From the NCBI RefSeq assembly GCF_022788635.1, contig NZ_CP076024.1, positions 3,224,001-3,288,000 of the forward strand: 64,000 nucleotides of DNA. Reading direction: 5' to 3'. This stretch comes from Methylobacter sp. S3L5C (GTDB lineage Bacteria > Pseudomonadota > Gammaproteobacteria > Methylococcales > Methylomonadaceae). The position numbers and the translations under genes were made by a program. The notes below the pieces were generated by a model. That model worked only from the letters and a program-made list of their open reading frames with translations. It made no database searches and had not been told where the DNA came from. How positions within the stretch are numbered: position 1 is the first letter of the stretch; each line of letters opens with the position of its first letter. This document shows positions 27,776 through 36,191 of this stretch, one piece after another.

Positions 27776-28249
27776 ATGCGTAACAAATTTTTAAAACCGG
27801 GTTTTTTAGTGTTGGCACTATTATCGCTTTCCGTTAATGCTGAAATTTTAGATAAAGAAGCTATACCCTCTCCAATAAAGGATCAATTTTATAAAAGACA
27901 TCCGAATGCCATGGATATTTCTGCTGAAAAGAAAACTCATTTTAAGCAAGCCTTGTACGAGATAAGTTTTAAGGAAGAAAAGGATAAGGCAACGATGATT
28001 GAACTTTATAGAAGTAATGGCCATTTTTTTGTTAATGGCGATAACGTGACGACATCCAACATGATGCCGTCTGTTGGTTATGATAATTTGAAGGCTGCTT
28101 TCGGTACTTACACCATTAAAAACGCGACATTAGTGGTAAACCCTAATGGTATTGGTGAAGAGTATGATTTAACGGTTAATGCATCAGGTAATAACTGGAG
28201 TGTTATCGTTGATCATAACGGTAATATAACTCAAAAAGAGCGTGATTAA
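27776..28249 (+). CDS. Secreted PepSY-like protein
   Basis: 157 aa from the ATG at 27776, which opens a signal peptide (MRNKFLKPGFLVLALLSLSVNA). The mature part has two related halves with the pattern of PepSY-like (BLIP-like) domains: an amphipathic segment PSPIKDQFYKRHPNAMDIS followed by strands (YEISFKEE, MIELYRSNGHFFVNG), then YDNLKAAFGTYTIKNATLVV and a closing NWSVIVDHNGNI strand. Such periplasmic proteins are thought to bind or inhibit other proteins. Upstream in-frame codons to 27716 are not part of the protein because the signal peptide begins at 27776. Confidence 0.7.
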   Translation: MRNKFLKPGFLVLALLSLSVNAEILDKEAIPSPIKDQFYKRHPNAMDISAEKKTHFKQALYEISFKEEKDKATMIELYRSNGHFFVNGDNVTTSNMMPSVGYDNLKAAFGTYTIKNATLVVNPNGIGEEYDLTVNASGNNWSVIVDHNGNITQKERD

Positions 28250-28597
28250 ACTGTAAATTCCTCTTGGAAACAGGTTTGATTGCTTTTATTTAGTTAATAA
28301 AATCACCCTATCCTGATATGTTTCTATATTGGGAAAAGCAAGTATCGGCAGTTTATACAAGATAGAATTGAACGCTACACAAAGTTATTATTGTAAAATT
28401 TTTTCAAGAGACAATGATAGAAGAGCATTATTAATGCGGTAAAACCGGAATAATCAATGCGCAATAATGCTTCTACCCGGCAGTTTTAGTGAAGAAATAG
28501 GGTCGGAGTAAAAGAATCTTAAACAATTCGCTATGCTGATTGGGTAAGATTCGGCCGTTGCGTTGATTTTTGATGAAAACAACAACTGGATAATACG
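28250..28597. other. 348-bp region upstream of sdhC with a hairpin
   Basis: Contains a long-range inverted repeat gcattatt (28425-28432) and aataatgc (28463-28470), each flanked by agaag/ttct. It could end the PepSY-like transcript or be part of the sdh leader. No gene seen; the sdh promoter should lie in the last 150 bp. Confidence 0.35.
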
Positions 28598-28975
28598 ATG
28601 GCAATAAATAGTAACAGACCTATTTCACCACATTTACAAGTCTACAAACTTCCTTTAACCGGTATTATTTCAATTCTTCACCGTATTACCGGTGTATGTT
28701 TATCGGTCGGCTTAATCTTTTTTGTCTATATTATCTATGCCTTGGCGGGTGGTTCAAATACTTACGCTGCAATGCAGGTTTTTATGAAGCTATGGCCGAT
28801 GCAATTGCTGTATTGGGGATTTATTTACGCATTTTTTTTCCATTTATCTCACGGTGTGCGTCATTTAATTTGGGATGCGGGTAACAGTTTTAATAGTGAT
28901 ACACTCAATCGTTATGCAATGACTGAACTGGGTGCTTCCTTGGTTCTTACCTTGATCACCTTGCTATTTGTCTGA
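28598..28975 (+). CDS. sdhC: Succinate dehydrogenase cytochrome b556 subunit
   Basis: 125 aa, three membrane helices. Conserved blocks are NRPISPHLQVYKLPLTGIIS, the quinone-site HRITG and the haem-ligand motif FHLSHGVRHLIWD. With SdhD it anchors complex II in the inner membrane, binds haem b and passes electrons to ubiquinone. First gene of the sdhCDAB-sdhE operon; sdhD starts 14 bp after its stop. Length matches the E. coli protein (129 aa). Confidence 0.95.
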   Translation: MAINSNRPISPHLQVYKLPLTGIISILHRITGVCLSVGLIFFVYIIYALAGGSNTYAAMQVFMKLWPMQLLYWGFIYAFFFHLSHGVRHLIWDAGNSFNSDTLNRYAMTELGASLVLTLITLLFV

Positions 28976-28989
28976 GTTAAGGAATATTT

Positions 28990-29370
28990 ATGGATTATAG
29001 ATCGCCTTTAGCCAAAGTTCGCGGATTAGGTTCGGCAAAATCGGGTACTTCTCATTGGTGGATGCAGCGTGTTACCGCCGTAGCATTAATTCCCTTATCT
29101 TTTTGGTTAATTATTTTTCTTGATTTAAGTATAAATGCGCCTTATCAGGAAATGATAGCGTGGCTGGCGTCACCATTGAATACGCTTGGTATGGTCGCTT
29201 GGATACTTGCTGTTTTTTATCACTCAGCCTTGGGTTTACAGGTAGTTATTGAAGATTATATTACTGCTGAAGGAATTAAAATTGTTGCCGTCTGGACGGT
29301 AAACTTAAGTTTTCTGTTGTTGGCACTAGCGGCGTTGATTGCAGTGTTTCGTATATTATTGATAGGGTAG
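28990..29370 (+). CDS. sdhD: Succinate dehydrogenase membrane anchor subunit
   Basis: 126 aa, three membrane helices. N-terminal DYRSPLAKVRGLGSAKSGTS and HWWMQRVTAVALIPL are typical of SdhD, and YHSALGLQVVIEDYI holds the haem ligand His and the Asp-Tyr pair of the quinone site. Works with SdhC. A ribosome site (aagga) lies 8 bases before the ATG; sdhA begins 3 bp after the stop. Confidence 0.95.
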   Translation: MDYRSPLAKVRGLGSAKSGTSHWWMQRVTAVALIPLSFWLIIFLDLSINAPYQEMIAWLASPLNTLGMVAWILAVFYHSALGLQVVIEDYITAEGIKIVAVWTVNLSFLLLALAALIAVFRILLIG

Positions 29371-29373
29371 TTT

Positions 29374-31158
29374 ATGTCGTCAGATTATAAAATTATTGAA
29401 CATGAATATGATGTCGTCGTAGTAGGCGCTGGTGGTGCAGGTCTTCGGGCCACTTTTGGCATGGCAGAAAAAGGCTTGAAAACAGCTTGCCTGACTAAAG
29501 TATTTCCAACCCGCAGCCATACCGTTGCAGCGCAAGGTGGCATCAGTGCTGCATTAGGCAATATGGGTGAAGATGACTGGCGTTTTCACATGTACGATAC
29601 CGTTAAAGGCTCTGATTGGTTAGGTGATCAGGATGCCATTGAATATATGTGCCGTGAAGCCATGGCCGCAGTTATTGAGCTTGAACATTACGGCGTGCCT
29701 TTTTCCAGGACAGAGGACGGCAAAATTTATCAACGTGCCTTTGGTGGCATGACGACGCATTATGGCAAAGGCACGGCACAACGTACCTGTGCGGCAGCAG
29801 ATAAAACCGGTCATGCGATTTTGCATACCTTGTACCAACAAGCGTTAAAACATAATGCCGAATTCTTTGTTGAATACATCGTACTCGACTTGATTATGGA
29901 AAATGATGAATGCCGTGGCGTGTTGGCATGGTGTCTTGACGATGGCTCGCTGCATTTGTTTAAAGCGCATGTTACGGTTTTGGCAACCGGTGGTTACGGG
30001 CGTAGCTATTTCTCTTGTACATCCGCTCATACCGTAACCGGCGATGGTAACGCGATGGTATTGCGCGCAGGATTGCCGTTACAGGATATGGAATTTATTC
30101 AGTTCCATCCGACCGGAATTTATGGTGCCGGCTGTTTAATTACTGAAGCGGTTAGAGGCGAGGGCGGTTATCTGACTAATTCGGAAGGTGAGCGTTTTAT
30201 GGAACGCTATGCACCGCATGCTAAAGATTTAGCCTCACGCGATGTCGTTAGTCGTGCCATGACTATTGAGATTCAGGAAGGGCGTGGTGTGGGCAAGCTC
30301 AAAGATCATATTTACTTGCACATTGAGCATCTTGATCCGGCTATTATTCATGAACGTCTACCCGGCATCGCTGAAACCTCGAAAGTTTTTGCCGGCGTCG
30401 ATGTCACTAAAGATCCTATTCCGGTTTTACCAACCGTGCATTACAACATGGGCGGTATTCCCACCAATTATAAAGCGGAAGTGGTAACACTTGATGGTGA
30501 TAATCCCGATAAAGTCGTGACCGGCTTGATGGCCATCGGTGAGGCCGCGTGTGTTTCTGTTCATGGCGCCAATCGGCTGGGTTCAAACTCGTTACTGGAT
30601 TTGGTGGTTTTCGGCAGGTCAGCTGCCATACGTTGTGCAGAACTTATTAAATCGGGCACGGCACAAAAACCACTGGCCAAGACTGCCTGCGATAAAGCGC
30701 TGGCGCGTTTTGATAAAATTCGTAAGGCCAATGGCACTCGCACAACATCAGATATTCGTTTGGATATGCAGAAAATCATGCAAACCAAAGCGGCAGTATT
30801 CAGAACGCAATCGACACTGGATGAAGGCATTGCCGCCATGGCAGAAATCAAACAATCGTTTGAAGATATCGGCGTTAAAGATAAATCCCTGATTTGGAAC
30901 ACTGATCTGGTTGAAACCCTGGAACTGGATAACTTGCTCAGTCAAGCCAGCGTTGCAATTAATGCCGCCGGTAATCGACACGAAAGCCGGGGTGGACATG
31001 CACGCGAAGATTACCCGAGTCGTGATGATGTCAATTGGATGAAGCATACCTTGACATGGATGGTCGACGATAATATTAAAATCGATTATCGCCCCGTGCA
31101 TTTATATACTTTAACCAACGAAGTTGACGTTATTCCACCCAAAGAGAGGGTTTACTAA
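29374..31158 (+). CDS. sdhA: Succinate dehydrogenase flavoprotein subunit
   Basis: 594 aa. FAD-binding GAGGAGLRA motif near residue 18, covalent FAD attachment at His49 in [10 protein letters not shown], substrate region [21 protein letters not shown], and the catalytic block [14 protein letters not shown]. Oxidises succinate to fumarate in the TCA cycle and passes electrons to SdhB. The stop TAA overlaps the sdhB ATG by one base. FAD insertion should depend on SdhE, encoded two genes downstream. Complete, with no deviation in key residues. Confidence 0.97.
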   Translation: MSSDYKIIEHEYDVVVVGAGGAGLRATFGMAEKGLKTACLTKVFPTRSHTVAAQGGISAALGNMGEDDWRFHMYDTVKGSDWLGDQDAIEYMCREAMAAVIELEHYGVPFSRTEDGKIYQRAFGGMTTHYGKGTAQRTCAAADKTGHAILHTLYQQALKHNAEFFVEYIVLDLIMENDECRGVLAWCLDDGSLHLFKAHVTVLATGGYGRSYFSCTSAHTVTGDGNAMVLRAGLPLQDMEFIQFHPTGIYGAGCLITEAVRGEGGYLTNSEGERFMERYAPHAKDLASRDVVSRAMTIEIQEGRGVGKLKDHIYLHIEHLDPAIIHERLPGIAETSKVFAGVDVTKDPIPVLPTVHYNMGGIPTNYKAEVVTLDGDNPDKVVTGLMAIGEAACVSVHGANRLGSNSLLDLVVFGRSAAIRCAELIKSGTAQKPLAKTACDKALARFDKIRKANGTRTTSDIRLDMQKIMQTKAAVFRTQSTLDEGIAAMAEIKQSFEDIGVKDKSLIWNTDLVETLELDNLLSQASVAINAAGNRHESRGGHAREDYPSRDDVNWMKHTLTWMVDDNIKIDYRPVHLYTLTNEVDVIPPKERVY

Positions 31159-31943
31159 TGGCTGAATTCACCTTGCCGAAAAATTCGGTATTGACCGAAG
31201 GCAAAAGTTTTAAAGCACCGACGGGTACAAAAAATACCCGCCGTTTTGAAGTCTACCGCTGGGACCCGGATACCAACGAAAATCCGCGCATTGATAGTTA
31301 TGAGTTGGATATGGACAGTTGTGGCCCGATGGTGCTGGATGCCATTTTAAAAATTAAAAATGAAATCGACAGCACCTTAACGTTTAGACGTTCTTGCCGT
31401 GAAGGGGTCTGTGGTTCCTGTGCCATGACGGTTAATGGTAAAAATACCCTGGCATGTATTAAAGCCATTGATTCTTATCCTGATACCATCAAGATATTTC
31501 CGCTTCCGCACTTGTCTGTTGTTAAAGATCTGGTGCCGGATATGACGCATTTTTACGCGCAATACGCGTCTATCAAACCGTGGATAGAAACGCAAACTCC
31601 TGCACCTGCTGATACCGAACGTCTGCAAAGCAAAGAAGACCGCGAAAAGCTGGACGGGTTATATGAATGTGTTATGTGCGCCTGTTGCTCTACCAGTTGC
31701 CCAAGTTACTGGTGGAACGGGGATCGCTATTTAGGCCCAGCGGTATTGTTACAAGCTTATCGCTGGTTGGTGGATAGCCGTGATGAAAATACCGGTGAGC
31801 GACTTGATGAATTGGAAGACCCGTTCAAATTGTACCGTTGTCATACGATTATGAATTGTACTGATACCTGCCCTAAAGGCTTAAATCCCGCCAAAGCCAT
31901 CGCTGAAACCAAAAAACTGTTAGTCCAGAGAAAGCTGGGCTAA
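31158..31943 (+). CDS. sdhB: Succinate dehydrogenase iron-sulfur subunit
   Basis: 261 aa. Cluster ligands are all present: [2Fe-2S] in [20 protein letters not shown] plus the following Cys, [4Fe-4S] in [12 protein letters not shown] and [3Fe-4S] in [17 protein letters not shown]. Relative to E. coli SdhB (238 aa) there is an N-terminal extension of about 25 residues before [11 protein letters not shown]. Carries electrons from FAD to the quinone site. Starts on the sdhA stop and ends on the sdhE start with one-base overlaps. Confidence 0.97.
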   Translation: MAEFTLPKNSVLTEGKSFKAPTGTKNTRRFEVYRWDPDTNENPRIDSYELDMDSCGPMVLDAILKIKNEIDSTLTFRRSCREGVCGSCAMTVNGKNTLACIKAIDSYPDTIKIFPLPHLSVVKDLVPDMTHFYAQYASIKPWIETQTPAPADTERLQSKEDREKLDGLYECVMCACCSTSCPSYWWNGDRYLGPAVLLQAYRWLVDSRDENTGERLDELEDPFKLYRCHTIMNCTDTCPKGLNPAKAIAETKKLLVQRKLG

Positions 31944-32179
31944 TGAAGCAACTCGCCAAACTACGTTGGCAATGTCGACGCGGCACCAAAGAACTGGATT
32001 TTTTGTTGCTGCGTTATTTGGATGCAGGGTATATTTTGGCTGATGATGAAGAAAAAGCCCGGTTTGTTGAGTTGTTAAGCTATGAAGATGATCAGTTGAT
32101 AGACATTTTAATGGGTGATTTGAAAGTCGATGCGCAGCCAATGAAGGCTTTGATCGCGAAGATACGTTCTACAGGTTAA
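31943..32179 (+). CDS. sdhE: Succinate dehydrogenase FAD assembly factor SdhE
   Basis: 78 aa, the SdhE/Sdh5/YgfY family. The invariant RGxxE motif is RRGTKELDFLLLRYL, with the FVELLSYEDDQLIDILMGD helix after it. Promotes covalent attachment of FAD to SdhA. Its start overlaps the sdhB stop (TAATG). In E. coli the gene is unlinked to sdhCDAB; having it as the fifth operon gene keeps it at matched dose with its client. Confidence 0.94.
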   Translation: MKQLAKLRWQCRRGTKELDFLLLRYLDAGYILADDEEKARFVELLSYEDDQLIDILMGDLKVDAQPMKALIAKIRSTG

Positions 32180-32253
32180 ATAGTCGAGGTATGAAGTCCG
32201 TTCCTATCTTGTTGAAATAACTGTTAGAATAAACTATAGAATTTGCCCTTACT

Positions 32254-32304
32254 GATTTTCTATCCTCGGACAGCTTCTAGGAGGCTGTCCGAGGATAGAA
32301 AATC
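32254..32304. repeat. Perfect 21-bp hairpin after the sdh operon
   Basis: Arms at 32254-32274 and 32284-32304 are perfectly complementary, with a 9-base loop. The right arm holds the left terminal repeat of the element at 32280-32439; the left arm carries a second, inverted end of the same repeat (16 of 19 matches to the right terminal repeat). It may act as a transcription stop for sdh although no T tract follows. Confidence 0.7.
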
Positions 32305-32439
32305 TACTTCGGGAAAGCTATTTAGACCATATTTTCTGCTGATTTTTGTTTAATAGAGCAACTATTTGCCTAAAATGACCAAAAAATCTGACTCAAAATA
32401 GCTTTTCCTCGCTACGATTCCTATCCTCGGACTGCCTCC
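32280..32439. mobile_element. Miniature TIR-bounded element (MITE-like), copy 1
   Basis: About 160 bp bounded by 19-bp inverted repeats, 32280-32298 and 32421-32439, matching at 18 of 19 positions. The interior has no coding capacity and is shared with 32847-32965. It inserts between sdhE and a small secreted protein. Terminal repeats, lack of genes and a second copy nearby point to a non-autonomous transposable element; the transposase would be elsewhere. A structured RNA family is the alternative. Confidence 0.6.
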
Positions 32440-32485
32440 TTTGGGGCTTATCGAGTTACACTACTATTTTACTAAAGAGGTAATT

Positions 32486-32743
32486 ATGTTACATATCACA
32501 TCAAAAAAAAGCACATTGCTGTTATGTTTTTGCGTTATATCTGTCCTGTTGACTCCATCTATCGTATTGGCTGCATCAGAAACCGGGTCGATAGCAGCGA
32601 CTCAGGCTGCTGATCAAAAGGCTGCACTGGCAAAAAAAGCGGCTGATAGACAGGCTAAAAAAGCGGTTAAGGCACAAGTACCTGCCGAGGAACAAAAGGC
32701 TATCAAGACAGAAATACCTGTTGATGAACAAAAGCAACAATAA
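32486..32743 (+). CDS. Small secreted Ala/Lys-rich protein
   Basis: 85 aa from the ATG at 32486, with ribosome site AAAGAGG 6 bases upstream. Signal peptide of about 30 residues (MLHITSKKSTLLLCFCVISV...VLAA), then a charged helical stretch rich in Ala, Lys, Gln and Glu (AALAKKAADRQAKKAVKAQ) ending in two similar segments, VPAEEQKAIKTE and IPVDEQKQQ. Lies between the two copies of the MITE-like element. No family recognised. Start choice is clear because the signal peptide begins there. Confidence 0.65.
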   Translation: MLHITSKKSTLLLCFCVISVLLTPSIVLAASETGSIAATQAADQKAALAKKAADRQAKKAVKAQVPAEEQKAIKTEIPVDEQKQQ

Positions 32744-32846
32744 TTGGTAATTCGTAAGGTGGATTCGGCGATAGGCAACACCCCATGCTTTAAGAGAGTG
32801 GTGGCGGTTGCTGTCACTGTCACGAAACTGCCCTACCAGTCACCAG

Positions 32847-32965
32847 GAGGCTTTCGAGAATAGAAAATCTACTGCGGAAATGCTATTTTGGACCTATTTT
32901 CTGCTCATTTTCTTTTAATAGAACAACTATTTTCCTTAAATGACCAAAATAGCCGCCCCTCGCCA
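32847..32965. mobile_element. MITE-like element, copy 2 (decayed)
   Basis: About 115 bp similar to the interior of 32280-32439 in the same orientation. The left terminal repeat is degenerate and the right one is lost after cctcgcc. This copy shows an internal stem gctattttgg/ccaaaatagc (32882-32891, 32944-32953) that is only partly kept in copy 1. Confidence 0.6.
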
Positions 32966-33012
32966 GGTGCTTATATTAAAAAGCTTTTTTCGTATGATGA
33001 TGGTTAAAAATC

Positions 33013-33171
33013 ATGGAACAAAATTACCCTTGTTCTGTGTGTAATGTCAACGAAAGCAAATTGTGTTATATCTCAGCCGGTATCAGGAAGTTGGCTGGCA
33101 TGAACAAGAAGTCAGCATTTATCAATACAATTATGCAAGAGATTAAAAGTCGTGCACTTACTTCTGATTAA
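33013..33171 (+). CDS. Possible 52-aa Cys-containing small protein
   Basis: A 52-codon frame from ATG 33013 to TAA 33171. It begins with a CSVC pair (MEQNYPCSVCNVNESKLC), giving a CxxC plus a third Cys, then a basic helical stretch (GIRKLAGMNKKSAFINT). This could be a small zinc-binding protein. There is no good ribosome site, and it lies in an otherwise empty 830-bp region with repeats, so it may be chance or a gene fragment. Confidence 0.3.
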   Translation: MEQNYPCSVCNVNESKLCYISAGIRKLAGMNKKSAFINTIMQEIKSRALTSD

Positions 33172-33223
33172 AATGTTTCATGTCATTTTGTTCATTAATT
33201 GTATTGATCCTTTAGTTACAGAG

Positions 33224-33291
33224 CCATAAATCGTAATAATTGCAGAAGAAAACACTGCCATAAATCGTAATAATTGCAGAAGAAAATACGG
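33224..33291. repeat. 34-bp tandem duplication
   Basis: Two adjacent 34-bp units, 33224-33257 and 33258-33291, differ only near their ends. The unit is AT-rich (ccataaatcgtaataattgc and so on). It lies about 280 bp before a VPLPA-CTERM gene. The promoter region just after it has two ttgttaca motifs. Confidence 0.7.
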
Positions 33292-33572
33292 TAACTGAAC
33301 TTGATTTATTTCCGGGAAACCAATTCGACTCCTGTCTGGTGCTGATTGCCTATTGAATTGTTACATTTTGTTACAATTGATAGAGTGTTTTTGGTTATCG
33401 CCTAAGGTAAACTAATGTCTCTTTAATTAGTAATTCTGAGTATTAGTTTTCAGAAAATAAAGAGTTTAGTGAGCAATTGTTGCTACATTTATATTTGTGT
33501 TGCGGCAATGGCCCTTTAGGTGTGTTAATTAAGAACCTCTCTTAATTCATACCCGCATTCATGGGTAGTTGT

Positions 33573-34232
33573 ATGAAAAAATATATGGTTAAAACTTTAG
33601 TGGCAGGTCTTGCTGTTTGTGCCGTTAGTGGGGCTCAAGCCTCTCCTATTGTTGGTTTGTATAACACTGGCGCAGGTATCACGATTAACGGTACAACAGA
33701 TACCAACTATGCCTTGACTAATTCGTCTGGTGCTGCAATTTACGGCAACTACGGAGAAGCGGCAGTTGGGTCAGGTTGGCCCATTAGCCCATGGCTTGCT
33801 GATAATAGTACTTCACATTGGTTAACGCCTACCAGCAATAGAGCAGAAAGTTATGACTCTTCCTCTGCTGGAACCTACAAATGGACGCTGCAATTTGATT
33901 TGACTGGTTATAATGCGACTACAGCTTCATTTGAAGGTAAGTTTTCTGCTGACAACAGTGCTGTTGCTTATCTGAATGGTAATAACATCGGATCGGCGGC
34001 AGGATTTTCAAGTTGGTACAACTTTTCAGCAGGCAGTAGCTTATTTAATGCTGGCGTTAACAATTTGGAGTTTGTCGTTACTAATCTTAAAGGATCAGGC
34101 AACCCAACCGGTTTACGTGTTGAGATGACAAATTCCAATGTATCAGCGGTGCCACTACCTGGTGCTGTTTGGTTTTTTATGTCCGGTATGCTGGGATTGT
34201 TGGCGGTAAAGCGTAAATCGAAAAGTATTTAA
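33573..34232 (+). CDS. VPLPA-CTERM sorted surface protein
   Basis: 219 aa. Signal peptide MKKYMVKTLVAGLAVCAVSG...AQA from the ATG at 33573; an upstream in-frame ATG at 33561 adds only MGSC and has no ribosome site. The body is Asn/Ser/Thr/Gly rich and beta-like, with LQFDLTGYNATTASFEGKF and VNNLEFVVTNLKG strands. The C-terminus is a PEP-CTERM-class sorting signal: VPLPGAVWFFMSGMLGLL, then the basic KRKSKS. Such proteins are cut and handled by an exosortase/archaeosortase system and reach the cell surface or matrix; none of that machinery is in this window. Confidence 0.85.
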   Translation: MKKYMVKTLVAGLAVCAVSGAQASPIVGLYNTGAGITINGTTDTNYALTNSSGAAIYGNYGEAAVGSGWPISPWLADNSTSHWLTPTSNRAESYDSSSAGTYKWTLQFDLTGYNATTASFEGKFSADNSAVAYLNGNNIGSAAGFSSWYNFSAGSSLFNAGVNNLEFVVTNLKGSGNPTGLRVEMTNSNVSAVPLPGAVWFFMSGMLGLLAVKRKSKSI

Positions 34233-34413
34233 AGAGACCAATAAAAATTATTCCATTAGGACGTATTGTTGGCGTTCTTTTAGCTTGTGATAATGTCTGT
34301 GCACTGAAATTCAAACAATTAGATGCGTAAGACATTAGCCTTAGGGCGTTATTTAAGGTAAATTAGCATATTTTACTGGTTAATTTTAATCACTATAACT
34401 CATGGATTTTTAT

Positions 34414-34452
34414 ACCAATGATTCGATGCCTATCGGTTCATTGGTTTTTTTA
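34414..34452 (+). terminator. Intrinsic terminator after the VPLPA-CTERM gene
   Basis: Stem accaatga/tcattggt (34414-34421, 34438-34445), extendable to 14 bp with two mismatches, followed by seven T. The remaining part of 34233-34582 holds no gene. Confidence 0.75.
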
Positions 34453-34582
34453 ATTTTATAGACTCCCAGAAATTCAGGTTTCCATATTAACCAGTTAGAA
34501 AGCTTTTAAAAATGAGTGATTTGTTATCTAATACTTGGAAATTATTTACCTGAAATTATAGGTATATTATGTGCCATAAAAG

Positions 34583-34825
34583 TTGAGGTTTACATTGACT
34601 GAAGATAAAAACGACACCATCAAAAAGCTTGGCGAAGAGGACCAAGAATTTAAACGTTTTGCAAATAGAGGCAATAAACTTAAATGGACCTGGTTCATTG
34701 GTGTTTTTGTCATGGTTGTCAGTTTGCTATACGGAGATACTGCCCAGTTGTTTTTAGCAGTTTTTGCAGCAGTTTATATAGCGATTACAACAATGAATTA
34801 TTTTAAGTCTACTAGGTTCTGTTGA
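34583..34825 (+). CDS. Small two-helix membrane protein, 3' end altered by IS insertion
   Basis: 80 aa from TTG 34583 (a second TTG at 34595 is an alternative start). Charged N-terminal 45 residues (EDKNDTIKKLGEEDQEFKRF), then two membrane segments (WTWFIGVFVMVVSLLY and LFLAVFAAVYIAITT). The insertion sequence begins at 34815 inside the last codons: as it stands the protein ends KSTRFC, whereas joining the flanks across the element gives KSTSKLG and a stop. The protein is thus nearly intact with a changed tail. Family unknown. Start codon and expression are uncertain. Confidence 0.55.
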   Translation: MRFTLTEDKNDTIKKLGEEDQEFKRFANRGNKLKWTWFIGVFVMVVSLLYGDTAQLFLAVFAAVYIAITTMNYFKSTRFC

Positions 34826-35635
34826 CGTTTCACCTCAGCCATAAAAGCACCGAGGAAAATGATAGCATCCCCATGTAATTAATAGCTTTTTTCTCATATC
34901 GTGTAGCAATTCTGCGATAGTGCTTGAGCTTACCGAACATACATTCAATGGCATGCCGCTCCTTATAATGCCAATAATCGCACTCAATATCTTCTTTTCG
35001 GTTCGATTTAGGTGGGATAACCGCTTTTATTTCACGACTGGCTAACCACTCCCGCAACTCGTTCGTGTCGTAGGCTTTGTCTGCTAAAACGGCTGAAGCA
35101 TTAACATTTTCCAATAAAGATATGGCTTGCTTGCATTCAGCCTCCTGCCCGCCTGTCAGGATAAATTTGATGGGCATGCCCAAGCCATCACAAAGCGCGT
35201 GAATCTTACAACCAAATCCACCTTTGGAGCGCCCAAGTGCTTCATTCTCAGCAGAACTATATGCCGCTCCAGCTGCGCAGGCATGTGCTCTAATAACTGA
35301 ACCATCCATGGAAACATCTTGTAAATCAGCGTCTTCAGCAAGATGACAGAGAATTTCACCCCATATGCCATTGATACACCAACGTGAAAAACGCTTGAAG
35401 ATGCTATTCCATTTACCATACGTTGACGGTAATACACGCCACTGTGCTCCCGTACGTAATATCCACAAAATGGCATTAACAAACTGCCTGCAAATATCGG
35501 GTAAACCGATATGAACTCCAGGCAATTTTTTTAAGCTTGCCAAAATACGAGTCCACTCTTCATCACTTAATGTTATCCGCTTCATTTCATTCAAAACGAC
35601 TTATTCTACCGGATTGGTGAAACGTCAACAGAACC
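34815..35635. mobile_element. IS5-family insertion sequence (IS427-like group)
   Basis: 821 bp bounded by perfect 20-bp inverted repeats (34815-34834 and 35616-35635) and flanked by a TA dinucleotide on both sides, consistent with the 2-bp target duplication of IS427-type elements. It holds one intact leftward transposase gene. The perfect ends suggest recent insertion. It disrupts the tail of the small membrane protein gene at 34583. Confidence 0.9.
34830..35594 (-). CDS. IS5-family transposase
   Basis: 254 aa, DDE transposase. N-terminal DUF4096-like region (LSDEEWTRILASLKKLPG, CRQFVNAILWILRTGAQWR) and catalytic domain with DVSMDGSVIRAH, the LADKAYDTNELREWL block holding the second Asp, and YKERHAIECMFGKLKHYRRIATRYEK with the Glu. 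The three acidic residues appear present, so the enzyme could be active. The stop codon lies inside the left terminal repeat. Single frame, no frameshift needed. Confidence 0.92.
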   Translation of the reverse strand: MNEMKRITLSDEEWTRILASLKKLPGVHIGLPDICRQFVNAILWILRTGAQWRVLPSTYGKWNSIFKRFSRWCINGIWGEILCHLAEDADLQDVSMDGSVIRAHACAAGAAYSSAENEALGRSKGGFGCKIHALCDGLGMPIKFILTGGQEAECKQAISLLENVNASAVLADKAYDTNELREWLASREIKAVIPPKSNRKEDIECDYWHYKERHAIECMFGKLKHYRRIATRYEKKAINYMGMLSFSSVLLWLR

Positions 35636-35709
35636 TAGTAAGTTGGGTTAGGTAATCGCCGTAACGCAAGACATGGAAGTCATCAACTGTTGTCGACAAT
35701 AATTGGGCT

Positions 35710-36057
35710 TTATTGTTTATCCAGTTTGGCTTTGGCGGTATCTGTGGCACTCTTGATTTTTTCTACGGCTACCCGAAATTTATTTTGTTGTTCAGTCGCT
35801 GTCTTGGCGATGATGGCATTGTCGGCATTGGCTTCATTAATGATGCAGCTATTATAAGCATTGGCTTTTTGTTGCCATTCATTAATCAAGTTGATACTTT
35901 GGTTATAAGTCTCAACATTATCCTGTTTAATAACCGGAACTTCGGGTTCAGCTCCACAAGCACTGGGCGACCAAGTGCCGTTATTGATAGTCCCCGCCGT
36001 GCCGACAGAGATAGTAACGACAATAAATATCGCAGTCATAAAAGCTTTTTTTAGCAT
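35710..36057 (-). CDS. Periplasmic hypothetical protein
   Basis: 115 aa with a signal peptide (MLKKAFMTAIFIVVTISVGTAG). The mature part starts with a short WSPSACGAEPEVPVIKQD segment, then helices rich in Ala, Asn and Lys (INEWQQKANAYNSCIINEAN and a C-terminal SATDTAKAKLDKQ). Two Cys could form a disulfide. The pattern (Cys near the N-terminus, 'W..KANAYN.C' and a helical end) resembles small uncharacterised periplasmic proteins of gammaproteobacteria. No operon partner. Confidence 0.65.
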   Translation of the reverse strand: MLKKAFMTAIFIVVTISVGTAGTINNGTWSPSACGAEPEVPVIKQDNVETYNQSINLINEWQQKANAYNSCIINEANADNAIIAKTATEQQNKFRVAVEKIKSATDTAKAKLDKQ

Positions 36058-36191
36058 TGTTAAAGCCTCTTATCTATGGGTTTTTTGATGATTAATTTTA
36101 TCTGGACTATTGGTATATATCGAGCTAATAAGCCGGATTATAAACACACCGGACAGGTTGATGCAACCCGTCCGGCGCAGTTATTGGTTAT

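Noticed and set aside
30561-31101. Leftward frames antisense to sdhA
   Set aside because: Shadow frames in a highly conserved coding region; no independent signal.
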